Below are positions 44,501-57,979 of a stretch of 64,000 nucleotides of DNA, piece by piece. Position 1 is the first letter of the stretch. Each line of letters starts with the position of its first letter. The notes under the pieces were generated by a model. It was not told the DNA's origin and ran no database searches. It was given only the letters and a program-made list of their open reading frames with translations. This DNA is from Euptelea pleiosperma (lineage: Eukaryota > Streptophyta > Magnoliopsida > Ranunculales > Eupteleaceae), in the NCBI GenBank assembly GCA_035048495.1, contig CM068542.1:37973109-38037108 (forward strand). Direction: 5' to 3'. The position numbers were made by a program, and so were the translations under genes.

Positions 44501-46499
44501 CAAAAACCCAAGTCAACAACCAGTCATAATGCAACTCATCCTGAACTCAGGGGTAATTATCGACCAATGCAGGGCAGCGGAAGAGGTCTTACCATACCCC
44601 TTGTCATGTAACTTGGTTCATAATGAGTTCACACCAACTAGGTATGGGTTCTCAATCGCAGAAGCTGCGAGGACAGAGGTGCACGTCCATCCTTATGACA
44701 GAGCTTTTTTTGGACCCATTGTCTTTCACCCTTCAGATCGATGTGGGTGGAGAGGTTCAGTTCTGATACGGAACAATCTTTCGGGCATAGAGTGGTTGCC
44801 TCTACGGAGGTTTGGAGGGTCACTCTCCCTGGTGGTCCTTGAGGGGTCTGAGCCTGTTCAGAGCCTAGAATTCAACCTCAACATGCCAATTCCTCTCAAT
44901 GTATCACCTTCAAAAGCGCTATTTCACATGGAAGATACCAGTGCTGCCTGTTCTCAGCCATTATCAAAAGAGCTATATGCAAAGAACACAGGAGACCTTC
45001 CCCCGGAGGTGAGAAGAATTGAAGTTTCAGGTACTGATTGTGGGTTGGATGGGTCTATGATACACACTTGTAAAGGTTTTGCTCTCGAACCAGGAAAATC
45101 AACGAGGCTTCTCATTTCGTTCCAAACAGATTTTTCTGCTGCTGTGATTCACAGAGATCTTGAGCTGGCCTTGGCCACTGGTATTCTTGTGATCCCCATG
45201 AAGGCAACTCTTCCTATTTATGTGCTCGGTCTATGTAGGAAGTCATTCTTCTGGATGCTGCTGAAGAAACTCTCTCTAGTGATCTTCACTGCTGCTTCTG
45301 TAACATTTCTGGTTTTCTGCTGCATCCTTCCCCAAATGATGGCCTTGGGTTCCCAGGATCACTTGTTCAAGACTGAGAACGCTACTATTAGCAGGGCTGG
45401 AAAACCTTCTCTCGTGCATGATAGCCAGAGTAACAGTAAGTTTTCAATGTGTAATAATATGGGAAGAATGTTAAGGTCAATCAGGGAAAATGAAACCTCA
45501 AAGCTAGGCTTTGTTGGTAGATATTCTGATTGTCCAACAGGGGTTCAGGATCAGGGGATAGCTTCTCAACGTACGAAAAAGATGCAGGATGATCAAGGGA
45601 AAGTTGTTGGTATCTCAAATTCTCAGTATAAAACTCCATTCTTGCCATTCTCTTCAGAAGTGAAGTCTGTGGCACTTGTTGAGCCCTCTGGTTCACTGGA
45701 AGCACTAAATTCTGGTAACCTCACAGTTAGGATTGGAAAAGAAAGGGGAAGAAGAAGAAGGAAGAGTAGGGCTTCTGGTGCAGGTGCAGGATTAATAAAA
45801 TTCATTGAAGTTTCAAGTAGTCAAAGTGGGAATTCTACACCTACCTCACCCTTGTCCCCTGTCGTGTCTTTCACAACTAAACAAACATGGCCTTTATCAC
45901 CTGATGTTGACCATGCAGCCAAGGCTACGAATTCATTTTTCAGAATGGCAGACCCAAACCACGAGAAGGAACAAGTATTTGAAGCTGTTACTAAGCAGAG
46001 GTCATTAGAGCCCAAGATTTCTGCAAAGTACGACAGTAGTAGTTTGTCAGTTTCTGCTCAACCGCAACCTCCTCTGCCAAGAAAAACAACCAGCAAGCCT
46101 GTTCTATTGCCATCTGCTACTTTTCCATGCACAGGTCCACATGTACCTGGTGAGGTGAGTTCTTCCCCATTTTTGGCTTCAAGTTCTGCAATTCCTCCAC
46201 ATGCTCGGGCTCCAGGATCCAAACTCTGTGAGGAGAAAACCATAAAAGTAGAGGAAAAGGCAAGCCTTGGGAAGGAATTCACATATGACATCTGGGGTAG
46301 CCATTTTTCTGGATTTCATTTATTGGGGAAGACCAAGGAAGTCTCCACAATGATATCCAATGCTTCAGGAGACTCTCAGAGCTTCTTTCTATGGGGCCCA
46401 CAGACCCTCATGCAAAAGTCTCAAGCAAGATTCATCTCTCCTGCTCCTAAATTGCCTCACTGTGCTGTAAGTTGTATTCATCAAAAAGGTTTATTATAA
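41540..46499 (+). CDS. TMEM131-like transmembrane protein (5' exon missing)
   Basis: Two large exons: 41540-43430 (acceptor TTATTCAG, donor AAG|GTATGT) and 44349-46466 or to the stop at 46499 (acceptor CTGCAG). The phases join correctly, giving about 1,345 residues. The start is unresolved: no ATG precedes the hydrophobic segment LHFILVLSFILFLP, which looks like a signal peptide, so an upstream exon supplies the first codons. After a Cys-rich stretch comes the N-terminal PapD/Ig-like block (SSLDWGQNYLYFP, LTVTNTCND). A second beta-rich region follows in exon 2 of the pair, then one membrane helix around 45240-45350 (LSLVIFTAASVTFLVFCCIL). The tail is Ser-rich with a basic patch (GKERGRRRRKSRA) and SGNSTPTSPLSP. 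Animal TMEM131 aids secretory cargo such as collagen; the plant role is unknown. A donor-like GCT|GTAAGT at 46467 could remove the last 11 codons in favour of an unfound exon. Confidence 0.82.
43523..43650 (-). promoter_or_regulatory. SCPL-promoter-like fragment in TMEM131-like intron
   Basis: Matches the region just upstream of the SCPL start codons: the words TTGCTCAATGAAA-AAGTGTTTGTT, TTTATAGAG and TATGTTGTTA-TATTGTTA occur in the same order and spacing. The minus strand has TATAAATT at 43550-43543. No SCPL coding sequence accompanies it. Used as a promoter it would transcribe antisense to exon 41540-43430. Confidence 0.7.
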
Positions 46500-46732
46500 A
46501 TTACCAAGTAATCATTAGCTTTTACTCCCAGTGCAAGCCTCTCTTTATAGTGTTAATAATATTGTTTTAAAAAAAAGTTCGCATAGGATTTATATCATGA
46601 CCTTCTATTCTGTTTTCGAATCCATTTTTATTATTCCTTTTTCTGATCTCTCCAAGCATTCAAAACACGGGTCTCACCCCTTGCTACTTAGTGCTACAAA
46701 GATGTTTGTTCCCTTTTTATCTATTCGCTTTC

Positions 46733-47666
46733 TATTAGATTATAGTAAGGTGCACGAGATGCACCGTATCTTTACTAATGTTGATAAGTATCAATTAGGA
46801 TTAGATTTGACCTGATTAGATTTAGATTTGATTAGGATTTCTTTCCTTTGTTAGACTCTTGTAATGCTCTATATAAGAGCTTTGAGTAGGTCATTGTAAT
46901 CATCCAAGTTTATCAAAAAAATCATTCTACATGGTATCAGAGCGGATCATCCAACAAACTATGCTCCATTAATCTTCTTCACTTGGCTCACCGTTCTTCC
47001 GACGGGCGGCATCATCATCGCCAGTCGGGCTTGACCACATATGCTTCACTACCAGCCCATCCCAAATCTCCAACCACCATCACCTTCTGCAGCCTATGTT
47101 TATCAATTTCCTTTCTGATATCTAACCATCAATCATAGATCATAAAAACTCCAGCCCATCATAAAAATAACCATCTCCAATGATGTTTTAACGCCACACT
47201 CCATCCTCGAAAGCTTTTGGGAAGAGATCATGGTTGTCCTGATCGATTTGGCCACCAGCTCCAACAGACTCAGATTAGCGGGATACGACAATGATGTACT
47301 TCACAGTCAGGCAATGACCACCATCAAGCACACGAATGGACATTTCGGTCATTCATCATATGAAAATCAATGGCTCATATATCTTGTAACCAATCACATG
47401 TTTCTTCTTCAAAGAGACATGCGATTGCGGGAGGGTATTAGAGTACAGTAAGGTGCACGAGATGCACTATATCTTTACCAAAGTTGATAAGTATCAATTA
47501 AAATTTAGATTTGACCTGATTTAATTTAGATTTGATTTGATTAAGATTAGATTAGATTTGTTTAGGATTTCTTTCCTTTCTTAAACTCTTGTAATGCTCT
47601 ATATAAGAGCTTTGAGTAGGACAATGTAATCATCCAAGTTTATCAAAAAAAACTCATTCTTCTACA
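46733..47666 (+). mobile_element. TRIM retrotransposon, 934 bp, 5-bp TSD
   Basis: LTRs 46733-46931 (199 bp) and 47436-47666 (231 bp) both run from TATTAGA to CTACA. Identical 5-bp flanks CTTTC at 46728-46732 and 47667-47671. The primer-binding site TGGTATCAGAGC follows the left LTR, and a polypurine GCGGGAGGG precedes the right one. The 504-bp interior has no gag or pol. LTR divergence, including an insertion in the right LTR, shows it is not brand new. Located immediately 3' of the TMEM131-like gene. Confidence 0.9.
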
Positions 47667-47671
47667 CTTTC

Positions 47672-49900
47672 CTCCCTATTTTTTGTCATCTTGAATGCTA
47701 TCATACACGTCTCTTATATATCTTTCCGTATATGTTACCATATCTGAAGCATCCCTTGTTCCTCTTGTTTTTGCCGTGAAGGAAAATATTTATTATTTTA
47801 AAGTCAAATAATTTGTAGTATTGGCTGAACTCTTCCATATCAATTCCATCCCATTTTTCTGATAACTTTTACAATTTTTAGTGCATCATTTATCCTTCTT
47901 TTCACTAAGTTCATACCCATTGAATTATGTTCCTGGGTGGAAGTCCTTTAGTCCAGATTTTTATACATATGTTCATACTTACATATCCCATACTCTATTT
48001 CATACAATGGGCATGCACACATCATATTTATGTACATGCTTACATATTTGTGTCCTACATCAGCAGGTATATACATAGATGAGCATGTATTCATACTCAA
48101 AGACAGATGCATACATACATTCCTACACACATGTGCATGTCCTACTGTTCGATTTCATTTTTTTCTTATATATATTATATACAAATGGACAGCCAGAGGC
48201 TTGGCACCGCAGCCTATTGTCCTTAAATTCTGAACCCATACATGTCTTTCCACTTCTTACATTTCATAAAAGTTAACTAGCATTCAAAATTCCTATTAGT
48301 AGTTTCATCACACACAAATATATAATTAATATGTGATGGTAGAACGTGCTATATGTACTCTATCATGTTACACCTTATAGAGTAGTTTGCCTTGTTTGTC
48401 ATCTGATATATGCTTGCTTTTGTTCAAACGTTGTAATTAGTGAATATCAACGCACTTCGTGCCAAGGGCAGGCAGTGGTTGGCATGAAGTGGTAACTCTT
48501 GGATAAGTAATGGTATAGTTTAGGAAGCTTCTGTGTGATTTTATGCACGAACTTTAGATATGTATCTATTTTATAAAATATTGAAGATTACTTATGAAAG
48601 TCTGGTAGAGGTCTGCCTAACCCCACCAAAAAAAAACATATTTTGTTAATAAAATTGGATTCTTAACAATATTAAAAATCTACAAACAAGTAATACCAAG
48701 AGTTAGCAGATGAGATGAATCTCGGGAGGTCATGGTAGTTGGAGCCTTTGGATAGAGGTGTTGAAGTGACAATAATAAGAGCAAGTAGGGATATCAACAG
48801 TCTGGGGTGCACTCAAGTTTCTCTTCAGAGTTTTACTATATCCACTGGCCTTGGCTGCTGGAAAAACAAGCCATACCCTCTGAGACTTGGAGATGGAAAC
48901 AAGAGTGGATATTAATTAAGTGTCACTGTTTGCTGCATTATTGTTCAGCATTTCTCTCAACAGAGGGAATAAAAAGTGTTAAAAGATTGTCATTTTTGAA
49001 GATTTGGACCCATATATACTCAAAATCTGATGGTAAACCTGCAAATTTAACTCATTTCTTCTCTGACCGATTGAAGGAAAAAATGTTATTTCTCCTCTGC
49101 CTCAATTCTCTGATTTTCAACATATCTGGAGGTGCACAGCATGAAGGCTCTAATGCACAGAGAGGACAATCACCTTGGCGATGCCGAGTTGTCTCCTGGT
49201 AAAGCTCATGGACCTAGGCCTAAATTGTGCTTTGGAGAATCAACAATCGCAACATAGTTCCATACTGGCCGCTGGGACATAATGAACAACAGTCCCTAAA
49301 GTATTATGGTGTTGCATTGTATTTAATTATTATGTATGCTGCGTCAGAAGAATCAACTTCCATTACAATCAAATTCTGGGATTCAGTTTACTTGTACTTA
49401 GGATCGTCCCCATTAACAATAAACATGTGGATAGCGACTTTTTTTTTGTTTAAATAATCTCCTCATAAGGAGGAAGTTGTTTGAAGGGGTCCTACCAGTT
49501 TATGGAAAAAAGGAAAATAAATAATTATAAATTTATTGGGATCATTTAAGGTGGTTTTTAGGTAAGCATAGAATTTGTGGATTGAACGATTTGTAGGTGA
49601 GTCAACCCCATGACCTGGTGTAAAGATTTTGTTTAGTCTCAGAGTGGATCATTGCGCACCCGATAGCATGGCGAGTGCATAAAATGGATCTTCAAATGAC
49701 TGATGCCCATCACGAGTTGATTCAGTGTGATGTAAATGCATCACCCAGTGACGATTTCAATACAATGAACACAAATTTGACCCATTTTGTGGAGTATTTA
49801 GAGATTAGAAACAGCTACACTTGTCCAATTTTAGAGTTTTAACATGACTTGAGATTAGAGACTGACTTGTAAGGGGTGAATCTATAACCAAGAAACACCT
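47672..49900. other. Intergenic DNA without recognised gene
   Basis: Contains a variable tandem of ACATA/CATAC words at about 47960-48130. A 131-codon frame at 48807-49202 has no recognisable domain and no flanking exons; I do not call it a gene, though it could hold a last exon of the TMEM131-like transcript. Confidence 0.35.
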
Positions 49901-50136
49901 AAGGGCATGTTTGACTGCTGAGGTAACTCTGTCGTTATTGAGGATAAGATGGGAAACACACAAATAACCGCTTGTCTGGCATTGCAAATCCAGAAAATGG
50001 CGCATTAGAGGCACCTAATTTGTGGAAAGGTGCATTTCCCCCCAAATTAAAATGAACTAAAATTTATTTTCCCACAATTCATGACATGGGAGATGCCAAT
50101 TCAAGGAAATCCCTTCCATTTCCCAAACACGCCCTT
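49901..50136. mobile_element. MITE with AAGGGCATGTTTG-type ends
   Basis: 236 bp with inverted ends AAGGGCATGTTTG and CAAACACGCCCTT (one or two mismatches). Target duplication not clear, so superfamily unresolved. Confidence 0.6.
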
Positions 50137-51375
50137 AAGTGATCTGGTGACGACAACCAGAGGCTGGCCATTCTTTATGACCCAACATCATTAACCGATT
50201 AATGACATGTGCTACCTATGTCTTAATGGGTCATTGGACAGATGTCTGATGCTGCGGTACCCGTCCCGAGTCTTGTCGTAATTTAGTAAGCTGCCAGAAA
50301 GCATGGCTCAATGCAAATAATTATGAATGAAAAAGAAAACAAGTGGAAGGAGGACCGCCGCCTGTAGTGATGTTGACGATAGAGGGAGGGGGGTGAGCCC
50401 TTGAGGCAGAACTGCATCGATGGAGTTTGAATTGGATTGGGGACCGTTTCTCATAAGTTGGCAAACAAAACCAAGAAACAAGAGGACAATGGCCATCAAT
50501 GCCGAGCGAATCCAATTCTCAATTATTTTGTCTGGGTCTTTGTCTCATTATTTGGTACACCCAAACCTTCAACAATTCAACCACAGCTCACTCGGATTTT
50601 CTAAACACACACTCTCTCTCAAGTAGACATCAACGCCTCCATCATCTTGTGGTGGTTTGGGCAGTTAACCACGCATTAAGATTTATCTGATTTACATCGA
50701 TCAGTCGATTTAACAGCACGTGATCTTGTGTATCCACGTTTCATCGACCGACTTGCTTAGTGACAATTGAGATTTATATAACAGTGTATTGTCAATGAGA
50801 TCCATGTTTCGATACTGGTTGATCTACCCAGAAAAATAATGGCAAACAGTAGTCCACCAAAAGGTCCATGGAACTGATACTAGCAGTCATTCAATCCAAA
50901 TTTGGACCGGGCGTAAGTGGGACTAGCGCGCTGAATGGTGGATCCCCATCTTCCGTTGGGCAAGATGCAGCAAAGGCTGGCTGTAATTTGTACGGGCGTA
51001 ATTTGTACGAAAGAAGTCCCCACGTCCCTACGTATATTTTGGACTTACATACCCTAATTTGTGTTTAGAAAGACAAAGTGAACACCGAAGATGTCTGTCC
51101 AATCGATCCAGGCGAGTGTGCTAGTTCAGTACACAAACATATATAGATTGTTCGCCATGGTTTTTGTTTCTTTTCTTTATTGAAGTTCGATAATATTGAC
51201 AAAGCATACCATCACACAAGAACACGAACGTAAAGTAAGAAATGCGGGATCGTCATCTTGGACCCACTTGCACCATTTAAGAACCTAGATGTGCATGGTA
51301 CACAGCTTCATGTATATTTGTGGAGTGCATCAGTCATGGCATCAGTCTGCAGGGAGTACTGTTCCGCAAGGATTA
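50137..51375. other. Intergenic DNA without recognised feature
   Basis: No gene or classified repeat seen; short frames here look random. Confidence 0.4.
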
Positions 51376-51805
51376 GGGGGTGTTTGGATTGCCATTTTTC
51401 AAAAAATATTTATTCTGAAAAAATAATTTTTTTAAAAATATCTTTTTGAAAATATGTTTTTCTTAAACAGGTGATTTGGATCATCATTAATGCAAAATGT
51501 CTTTATCATCTTTTAGTTGGCCCACCAATATAATGTCTTTATTTTTTGGAAGGGAACTTCTACCAAAAATGATTTCTTTGTTTATTATGTTCATTGAGCT
51601 ACCAAAATTTTAAAAAGTATTTTTTTACTTGAAAAGCAGGTTTAAGCTATTTTTTATAAAAAGATTTTTCGGCTTAAAACATATATTTTTATGGAATAAA
51701 TAATTTTTAAAAAATGGTCATCCAAACAATCTATTATTTTGAAAAAGTCTTTTTTGTGGAAAAAAAGACTTTTTCATGTCTGAAAATGGTGATCCAAACA
51801 CCACC
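51376..51805. mobile_element. Tourist-like MITE copy 2, TTA target duplication
   Basis: 430 bp, ends GGGGGTGTTTGGAT and ATCCAAACACCACC, flanked by TTA at 51373-51375 and 51806-51808. Same family as 22133-22550. Confidence 0.85.
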
Positions 51806-51808
51806 TTA

Positions 51809-53534
51809 TACTATTAATTAAGTCGTGTGGGTCCAGTTCCAGGTTGAATTGGCTGGGGAGTTGTAGGGGCAGCACTTCCCCTTCCCGCACCGGAGCCAAT
51901 GGCCTTTTTTGTCTGTACAATTTTGTACAGTTTGTGTTGGAGTATGTACAACTTGTATTAATTAGGGGTACTACTTTGGGTATTTCATTGAGAGAGAGAG
52001 AGAGAGAGAGAAAACTACTGTAACCCTAATTCTTTAGAGATAGTGAAAGAGCTCCTCTCATCCATGGAAATAGGCAGACGGCTGTACCACGTAAAAGTGT
52101 TGTGTCTGTGTGATTGATTGTTTCAGTCTGAACCTTACTAAGCTGGAAATAACCCTGCAACCAAACATGCTCATATGGCTATAAACGGTTGGGCCATGGT
52201 CACCCAAGGCCCGACCTAGCATGGAAAGTGAGGTCTACGACTAGGACAGGGTTAAAAGGTCTTGCAGTGGCCCAACCTTATTGATGTTTTAGGGTCGAAG
52301 GCCTGAGGTCACACTTGAGGTGGACTCAATTCATACCATGCTTAAAATACAAGTCTGAAGAATCAGGGTCGGACCCACCACAAGGTTCCAAAGTTGCTGC
52401 CCAAGGCCAGGCTGTTGACAGCCCCACACCCACCATAAGGGTGAGTACTGCTGAGGTAGTCCATCGAATTGCGAGTCTTGTCAATATTTGGGCCTTTGGG
52501 GGTGGTCGTAGGACGTCGCTGTATCCCCTTATCGGTTTTTGATCAAGCAATTGTGACACATCACATGACGTGTACACAACGACCCTGTTAGTATACACGT
52601 CATGTGACACATCAACATGACATGGACAAAACTACCCTAGTAGTGTTTCACACGTGGCAAGTGGAGAGTGCATCGTGCGGTGTCATGCTATGAGTGGTGT
52701 CTTGGAAATCAGCACCATATATAGGTAAACTAGAAATCAAGAAAGAAGATAATATACATTGAGTAGTGTAGGCCGAAGATCTTAAAGAGTTAGTTGTAAG
52801 TTTTAACCATTGATTTCAAGTCCCAAGACAAAATATACTTTTGCTGGGCTCACACCACTCACCACTTAATAAAAAGGGGTGAGACCTTTTTGCATGTGGC
52901 TGCTTTTGCCCTTTTTCATGATTCCAGCTTCCATGTTTCTACTTTCTATTTTGGCCTCACGTCCACACACATCTTAGAGGATAATAGTAGTTTTGGGACC
53001 TTCTTTGTAGGGTTGGAACCGTTGTATTGTAGTTGGGAATTTGGAATTGGGAATTGGGAATTGGGATTTGGTATTTCTTCCCTTCCACAAGAGACCATTG
53101 TATGGTATACCTCACTAACATTCTCTATAGAGTTTATACTTGTACTCATGTCCATTGATTGCACAATTGATCTGTTGTCTCCAATCAACAGGCACCAACC
53201 ATTTGATCGGATGGGTAGAAATAGCTGACGGCTGATTAGGGATGAATCAACTGTCTACAAACATTCTAGGGTTTGGTTTTTTCCCTTAAAAAAAAGTAGT
53301 CAGGGCATGCATGCTTGTATGTATGTGTGTGAAGTATGAAAACAAAAGAAGAAAGATGTCTTAGGAGATAAGATTGAGAAAGAGGTAGAATCATTTTAGT
53401 GGCATGAGACTTGACTCCATCTCATTATTATTGGGTACACACACTTACATTACACTAGAAAGCTATAAAGCTCATAAAATGTCTCCTTTAATAGACTAGA
53501 TGTGTATGTCCCCACTATTGTTTCAGTACAATTT
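51809..53534. other. Intergenic DNA with microsatellites
   Basis: (GA)n at 51990-52010 and a GGGAATT-type short tandem at about 53035-53070. A palindromic pair around ACACGTCATGTGACACATCA occurs at 52553-52620. No gene recognised. Confidence 0.4.
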
Positions 53535-53880
53535 CGCTGACCGTCAATGGTCAGCAAACCCGCTGACTGCCCACCATATGAGCTACGTGGAAACTTTTTT
53601 TATAATCCCTAGGTGGATTTACAAACCGAAAAATCTACTTGATTAGTATTTTTTAAGTGTTGGATTAGAGTCATTTTTATGGGTTGATTTTAACCTTGCG
53701 AATTTGAGCATTATCGACCATTATTTAAGGTACAAGAATCCAAAGGTTTGAAATCACTAATCAAGCTGATTTTTAGTTTGTATGTCCAGCTAGGGATTGG
53801 CCAAATGTTCATACGGTCAGCGTCCTCTTAGAGTGTGGCACATGGCTCATATTGTGGGCAGTGAGCGACTATGCTGACCG
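53535..53880. repeat. Long palindrome, family A
   Basis: Outer ends CGCTGACCGTC and its inverse GCTGACCG; inner arms share TGCCCACNATATGAGC and the GGCCAAATGTTCATACGG block. About 350 bp. Confidence 0.7.
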
Positions 53881-55399
53881 TCGAGGGTACGGACCCAAAG
53901 GAATCCCACCTAGTCTACAACCCATCAGAGTCCTGGGATCCAAAATCACAGCACCCAAAGAAGATGGCGTCCCCACTCTCCCACTTTGTAACAATGGTGG
54001 TGGCCTGTTGGTTATCTGGTGGAGTGTCACACCCCCATATTAAATGATTCGATCGGTCTCACCACTGGGCCCACTCTCGTTTCATCCCATAAATCTCCTT
54101 AGATTTCTTCATACGGAGGAGGGGCCCCACCTGGGGTCAGTCACTCTTTGGTGAGTGAGTTATGTTAATAATTATTTAAGTTAAAAACTTAAAAGAAGTC
54201 CGATGAAAGCATGTAAGAGAGAGCAAATTAATCAATGATTTAAGAAATTGAAAGCACTTGCCTTTTACACGACAAACATTCTACAATGATGTTCCTCATT
54301 TTGGTAGAGCATGTGAGGTGAAATATATATGGGAGAGAGAGTTCAAAAGTTTAGGGTTAGGGGGGGTCTACTAAAATGCACTATAATTTTGAATTTAATT
54401 TTATGATAAGCTATGGTTCTAAAATTCGACGATCGGGTTATAAAAAATTTGAAAAAAAAAAAAAAAAAAAAAAACCACCCTCTGATCAATGCGATTCTGT
54501 GTAGACTCAAGCTAGTGACTTGATTTGTACGACCAACCAAAAACTCGCCAAATCAACTTGACTCTCATAAGTCAAAAAATGGTTTCTCTTAATTTTTCAG
54601 GGTACTTTTTTTTTTTTTTCAATATATGAGATAGTATAAAGTAATTTTCATTTTTTTGTCTTTAAATATTTTTACTTTTTCTATTTTTTATATATTTTAT
54701 TAATTTTTTTCCAAAAAAAAATAGAACCAAACAACATACTACTCAAGGGCTTGGTAAAATTCGTGAATTGTTTAACAACATTGGATTAATCTCGAATAAT
54801 TCGCGAACTATTCCAAATTATTCTTGGATTATTCAATTTTAAACATAAAAAGTTATTTTATGAGACAAAAAAAATTGTCAATATTTAACGTTTTTTATTT
54901 TATTTTATTTTTAAAATTATTTTTGCTAAATTTTTAACATATTTTTGAATGACAAACCCGGATTGGACTCGAACATTTCCCATACCGTATTTTTTGCCAC
55001 ACTCCAAATTGCTAACTTTTGGGCATAAAATTTAGAAAAAGGTGGAGGAAAAGGATGGGAGTACTATAAACTGTTAGGTTTTTTTGATATATAGATTGAG
55101 AAAGAGTAAAGTAATTTTCGCTTTCCATTTTTGCTTCTGAGTAAACCCTTTAGGAAACACATGTTTCAAATCAATAAAAAGTTATTTTTCTATATATACC
55201 ACTGAGTACAGGAAAAGATTTGTGGTTAGATTCTCTCATAATATCTCTCTTCAATGATTTATGTACATGTTAAATCCAACTTAATTCCTTTAACCATCTT
55301 TCTATCGTTGCCCCCGACAAAAAATAAATAAATCAACCATCTATCATATTCTTTTGGATGATCGTCTATATAGATTTGATGGTCAATAATTTTTCATTG
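53881..55399. other. AT-rich intergenic DNA
   Basis: Contains an A run of about 22 bases near 54450 with an ACTCG-like flank and several Ts runs. No gene recognised. Confidence 0.4.
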
Positions 55400-56930
55400 A
55401 ATTGATTTTTTGTATAAAAAAAAAAGGGATGGTTACTCTTTAAATGGCCCTTTTATACAGAGGATTGGGAGTAATACGAGAAGTCAAAGGGTACCTAACA
55501 TTTTTCATGTCGTTTCTTATTTGTACATTTCCATTGATGTTTCTTATTTGTTTGTCATTTCCTATGTTACATGAAATTTTTAGGGGTCGTTTTCCATTTT
55601 CATTTCTCGTGTAGTTTTCGGAACCTGTTTCTCTTTCTGGTAACTGTGCTCTCTAATGGAGAGACACCTATGATGTGTGTATTTAATTTAAAAAAAAATT
55701 ACTTGTACTAAAAGTAAGTTTTATAATGACTAGAATACCCTTATTTATATTCAACATGTATTACGTATTGAAGGGGCATTTCTCAAAAAGTGGGAGGGAA
55801 TGACAGTGATCTTAGAAGGGTCATGTACATTGTAGGCCCTGCTTGATATTCAATAAATATTTGTAGGATGCAATATTTACCTCTACACATATTTCTATTT
55901 ATAAATATTTGCAGTTTCAAATATTTTATTTTATGTTGCTTGATATTAACCTGTAAAATTTGTTGCAAATACTTTCCACAGCTTTGGTAGAGGGTGCAAT
56001 GCAAATATTTTCATCTTTTGTGAGTCTTTGATGAATCCAAAATAGGAGATGGAGATCGATCTCATCTACGGACAAGGTCAATGAAATTGGGTAATCACAA
56101 CCAATCAAACAATGGAACAAGTGGATGAAAATCATGAGATAGTCTAGGTAAGTTGAATTTGGACGGTTTCCAATGATCAGTTGGTTCGAGTAGAACTTTG
56201 TTGACTGCCCACAATTTGAGCCAGGTGGAATACTCTTAGAGGGATACTTTTCATTGAGTTGATTTTTTTGTATAAAAAAGTACCTCTTTGAATGGGCTTT
56301 TTATGCAGAGGACTGGGAGTAATATAGCACAAGTCAAAGGGTACATAACATTTTTCATGTTGTTTCCCTCATTGACTCCTCAAGGTTTCTTTGTACATTT
56401 CCATTGATGTTATTTGATTGTCGTTTCCTTTCTTGTGTTATATGAAATTTTAAGGGGTCATTTTCCATTTTCATTTCTCATGTAGTTTTTGGAACCTGCT
56501 TCTCTTTCTGGTAACTATGCTCTCTGATGGAGAGACACCTGCGAGGTATGTATTTAATTAAAAATAAAATAAAAATTACTTGAGCCAAAAATAAGTTTTA
56601 TAATGACTAGAATACCCTTATTTATACTCAACGTATATTGCGTATTGAAGGAGCATTTCTCAAAAGGTGGCAAAAAAAGACGGTGACCTTAAAAGGGTCA
56701 TGTGTTGTAGGCCCAACTTGGTATCCAATAAATATCTTGCAAATATTTACCTCTATAAATATTTGTAGGTATAAATGTTTGCAACTTCAAACATTTTCTG
56801 TTGCTTGGTATTAACCCGTAAAATCTGTTGCAAATACTCTCCAGCGCTTTGGTGGGGGGGTGCAATGCAAATTAATACATTCATATTTTGTGAGACTTAG
56901 ATGAATCCAAAATAGGAGATGGAGTTCACT
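55400..56930 (+). repeat. Imperfect direct duplication, two ~660-bp copies
   Basis: Copy 1 is about 55400-56060 and copy 2 about 56255-56930. They share ordered blocks such as CAAAGGGTAC-TAACATTTTTC, GGAACCTG-TTCTCTTTCTGG, TAATGACTAGAATACCCTTA and AATCCAAAATAGGAGATGGA, about 80-85 percent identical. No coding potential recognised; could be two insertions of one element or a segmental duplication. Confidence 0.75.
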
Positions 56931-57004
56931 GACGGACGTATTTTGTACAATGCAAATACATTCATATTTTGCTTCTTGTAGTTGCAATTATTTTGACACC
57001 AAAT

Positions 57005-57345
57005 AATTGGGGTCACATTGATGCGTTGATACCACGTGGCACATGCTTAGAGACCACTGACAGTGTGGATGTTTGGCTCATTCCTAGTTGGACCCACATA
57101 CTAAAAGATCCTGATTAGTAATTTCTAAGCATTTGATTTGAGTCATTTTCTTGGGTTGATTTTTAACCGTGTAGTTTGAGCATCACTACGTAGCACACAA
57201 CTCAATGTATATTTTTGGCCAATGACAAAACAACACCACTATGCACATCTTGATCCTTGGAGACTCTTGGACCATGTGATTATTAGCTTTTTAATAATGG
57301 GTAAGTACAGAGTACAAAAAAGAATAATAGGGTAAGTAGGGGTAA
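57005..57345 (-). mobile_element. Inverted copy of a family A/Helitron-like repeat
   Basis: Reverse complement of 61015-61330 along most of its length (for example CATGGTCC near 57270 against 61070) and related to 16230-16540. Confidence 0.6.
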
Positions 57346-57383
57346 CTTTTAATGAGAAGTGAATCAGTTATAAACTCAATTCG

Positions 57384-57761
57384 TGTGTCACAAGATGTTG
57401 TGACGAAGCCGGTCACAGCACTCAATACGAGCCGCACACTATTAGAGGATGATGACCGTATGGATGTTTGGCCAGTCCCTCAGTGGACTGGTACACAAAA
57501 TATCAGCTTATTGATTAATGATTTCCAACCGATTCGATTGAAGTTATTTTCATGGGTTGATTTTAATGGTAGGAATTTGAGCATTATTGAGCGTTATTTA
57601 GGTGCAAAAATCCAAAGGTTGTAAATCACTAATCAAGCTGATTTTTGGTTTGTAGGTCCAACGAGGGACTGGCCAAACATCCATACAGTCAGCGCCCTCT
57701 GATCGTGTGCCACATGGCTCGTATTGAACGCTGTGACCGGCTTCCATCACATCTTGTGACG
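57384..57761. repeat. Long palindrome, family A core with private outer arms
   Basis: Outer arms share GTCACAAGATGTTGTGACG-type sequence and CCGGTCACAGC. The inner arm is the family A core. Flanked by imperfect direct repeats around GAGAAGTGAAT (57355 and 57799). Confidence 0.7.
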
Positions 57762-57979
57762 CAAGTTTTACTCCCCTTTCAGTTGGTCTGTTTTTTAGTG
57801 AGAAGTGAATAAGTCATAATTAATTCCTGTTGTTTAAAAATATAAGTTAGAAACAAGTTGTTCTACATAGCAACTAGGGGTGCCAACGGATACCTGATTA
57901 TCTGACACACCCAAACCCTATTATTATCCGGTTCAGGTCCATGTTTAAAACCTAATTTGTGATCAATTTCGATCAGGAT

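Noticed and set aside
48807..49202. 131-codon frame as a separate gene
   Set aside because: No domain, no Kozak or promoter support, and composition like surrounding intergenic DNA.
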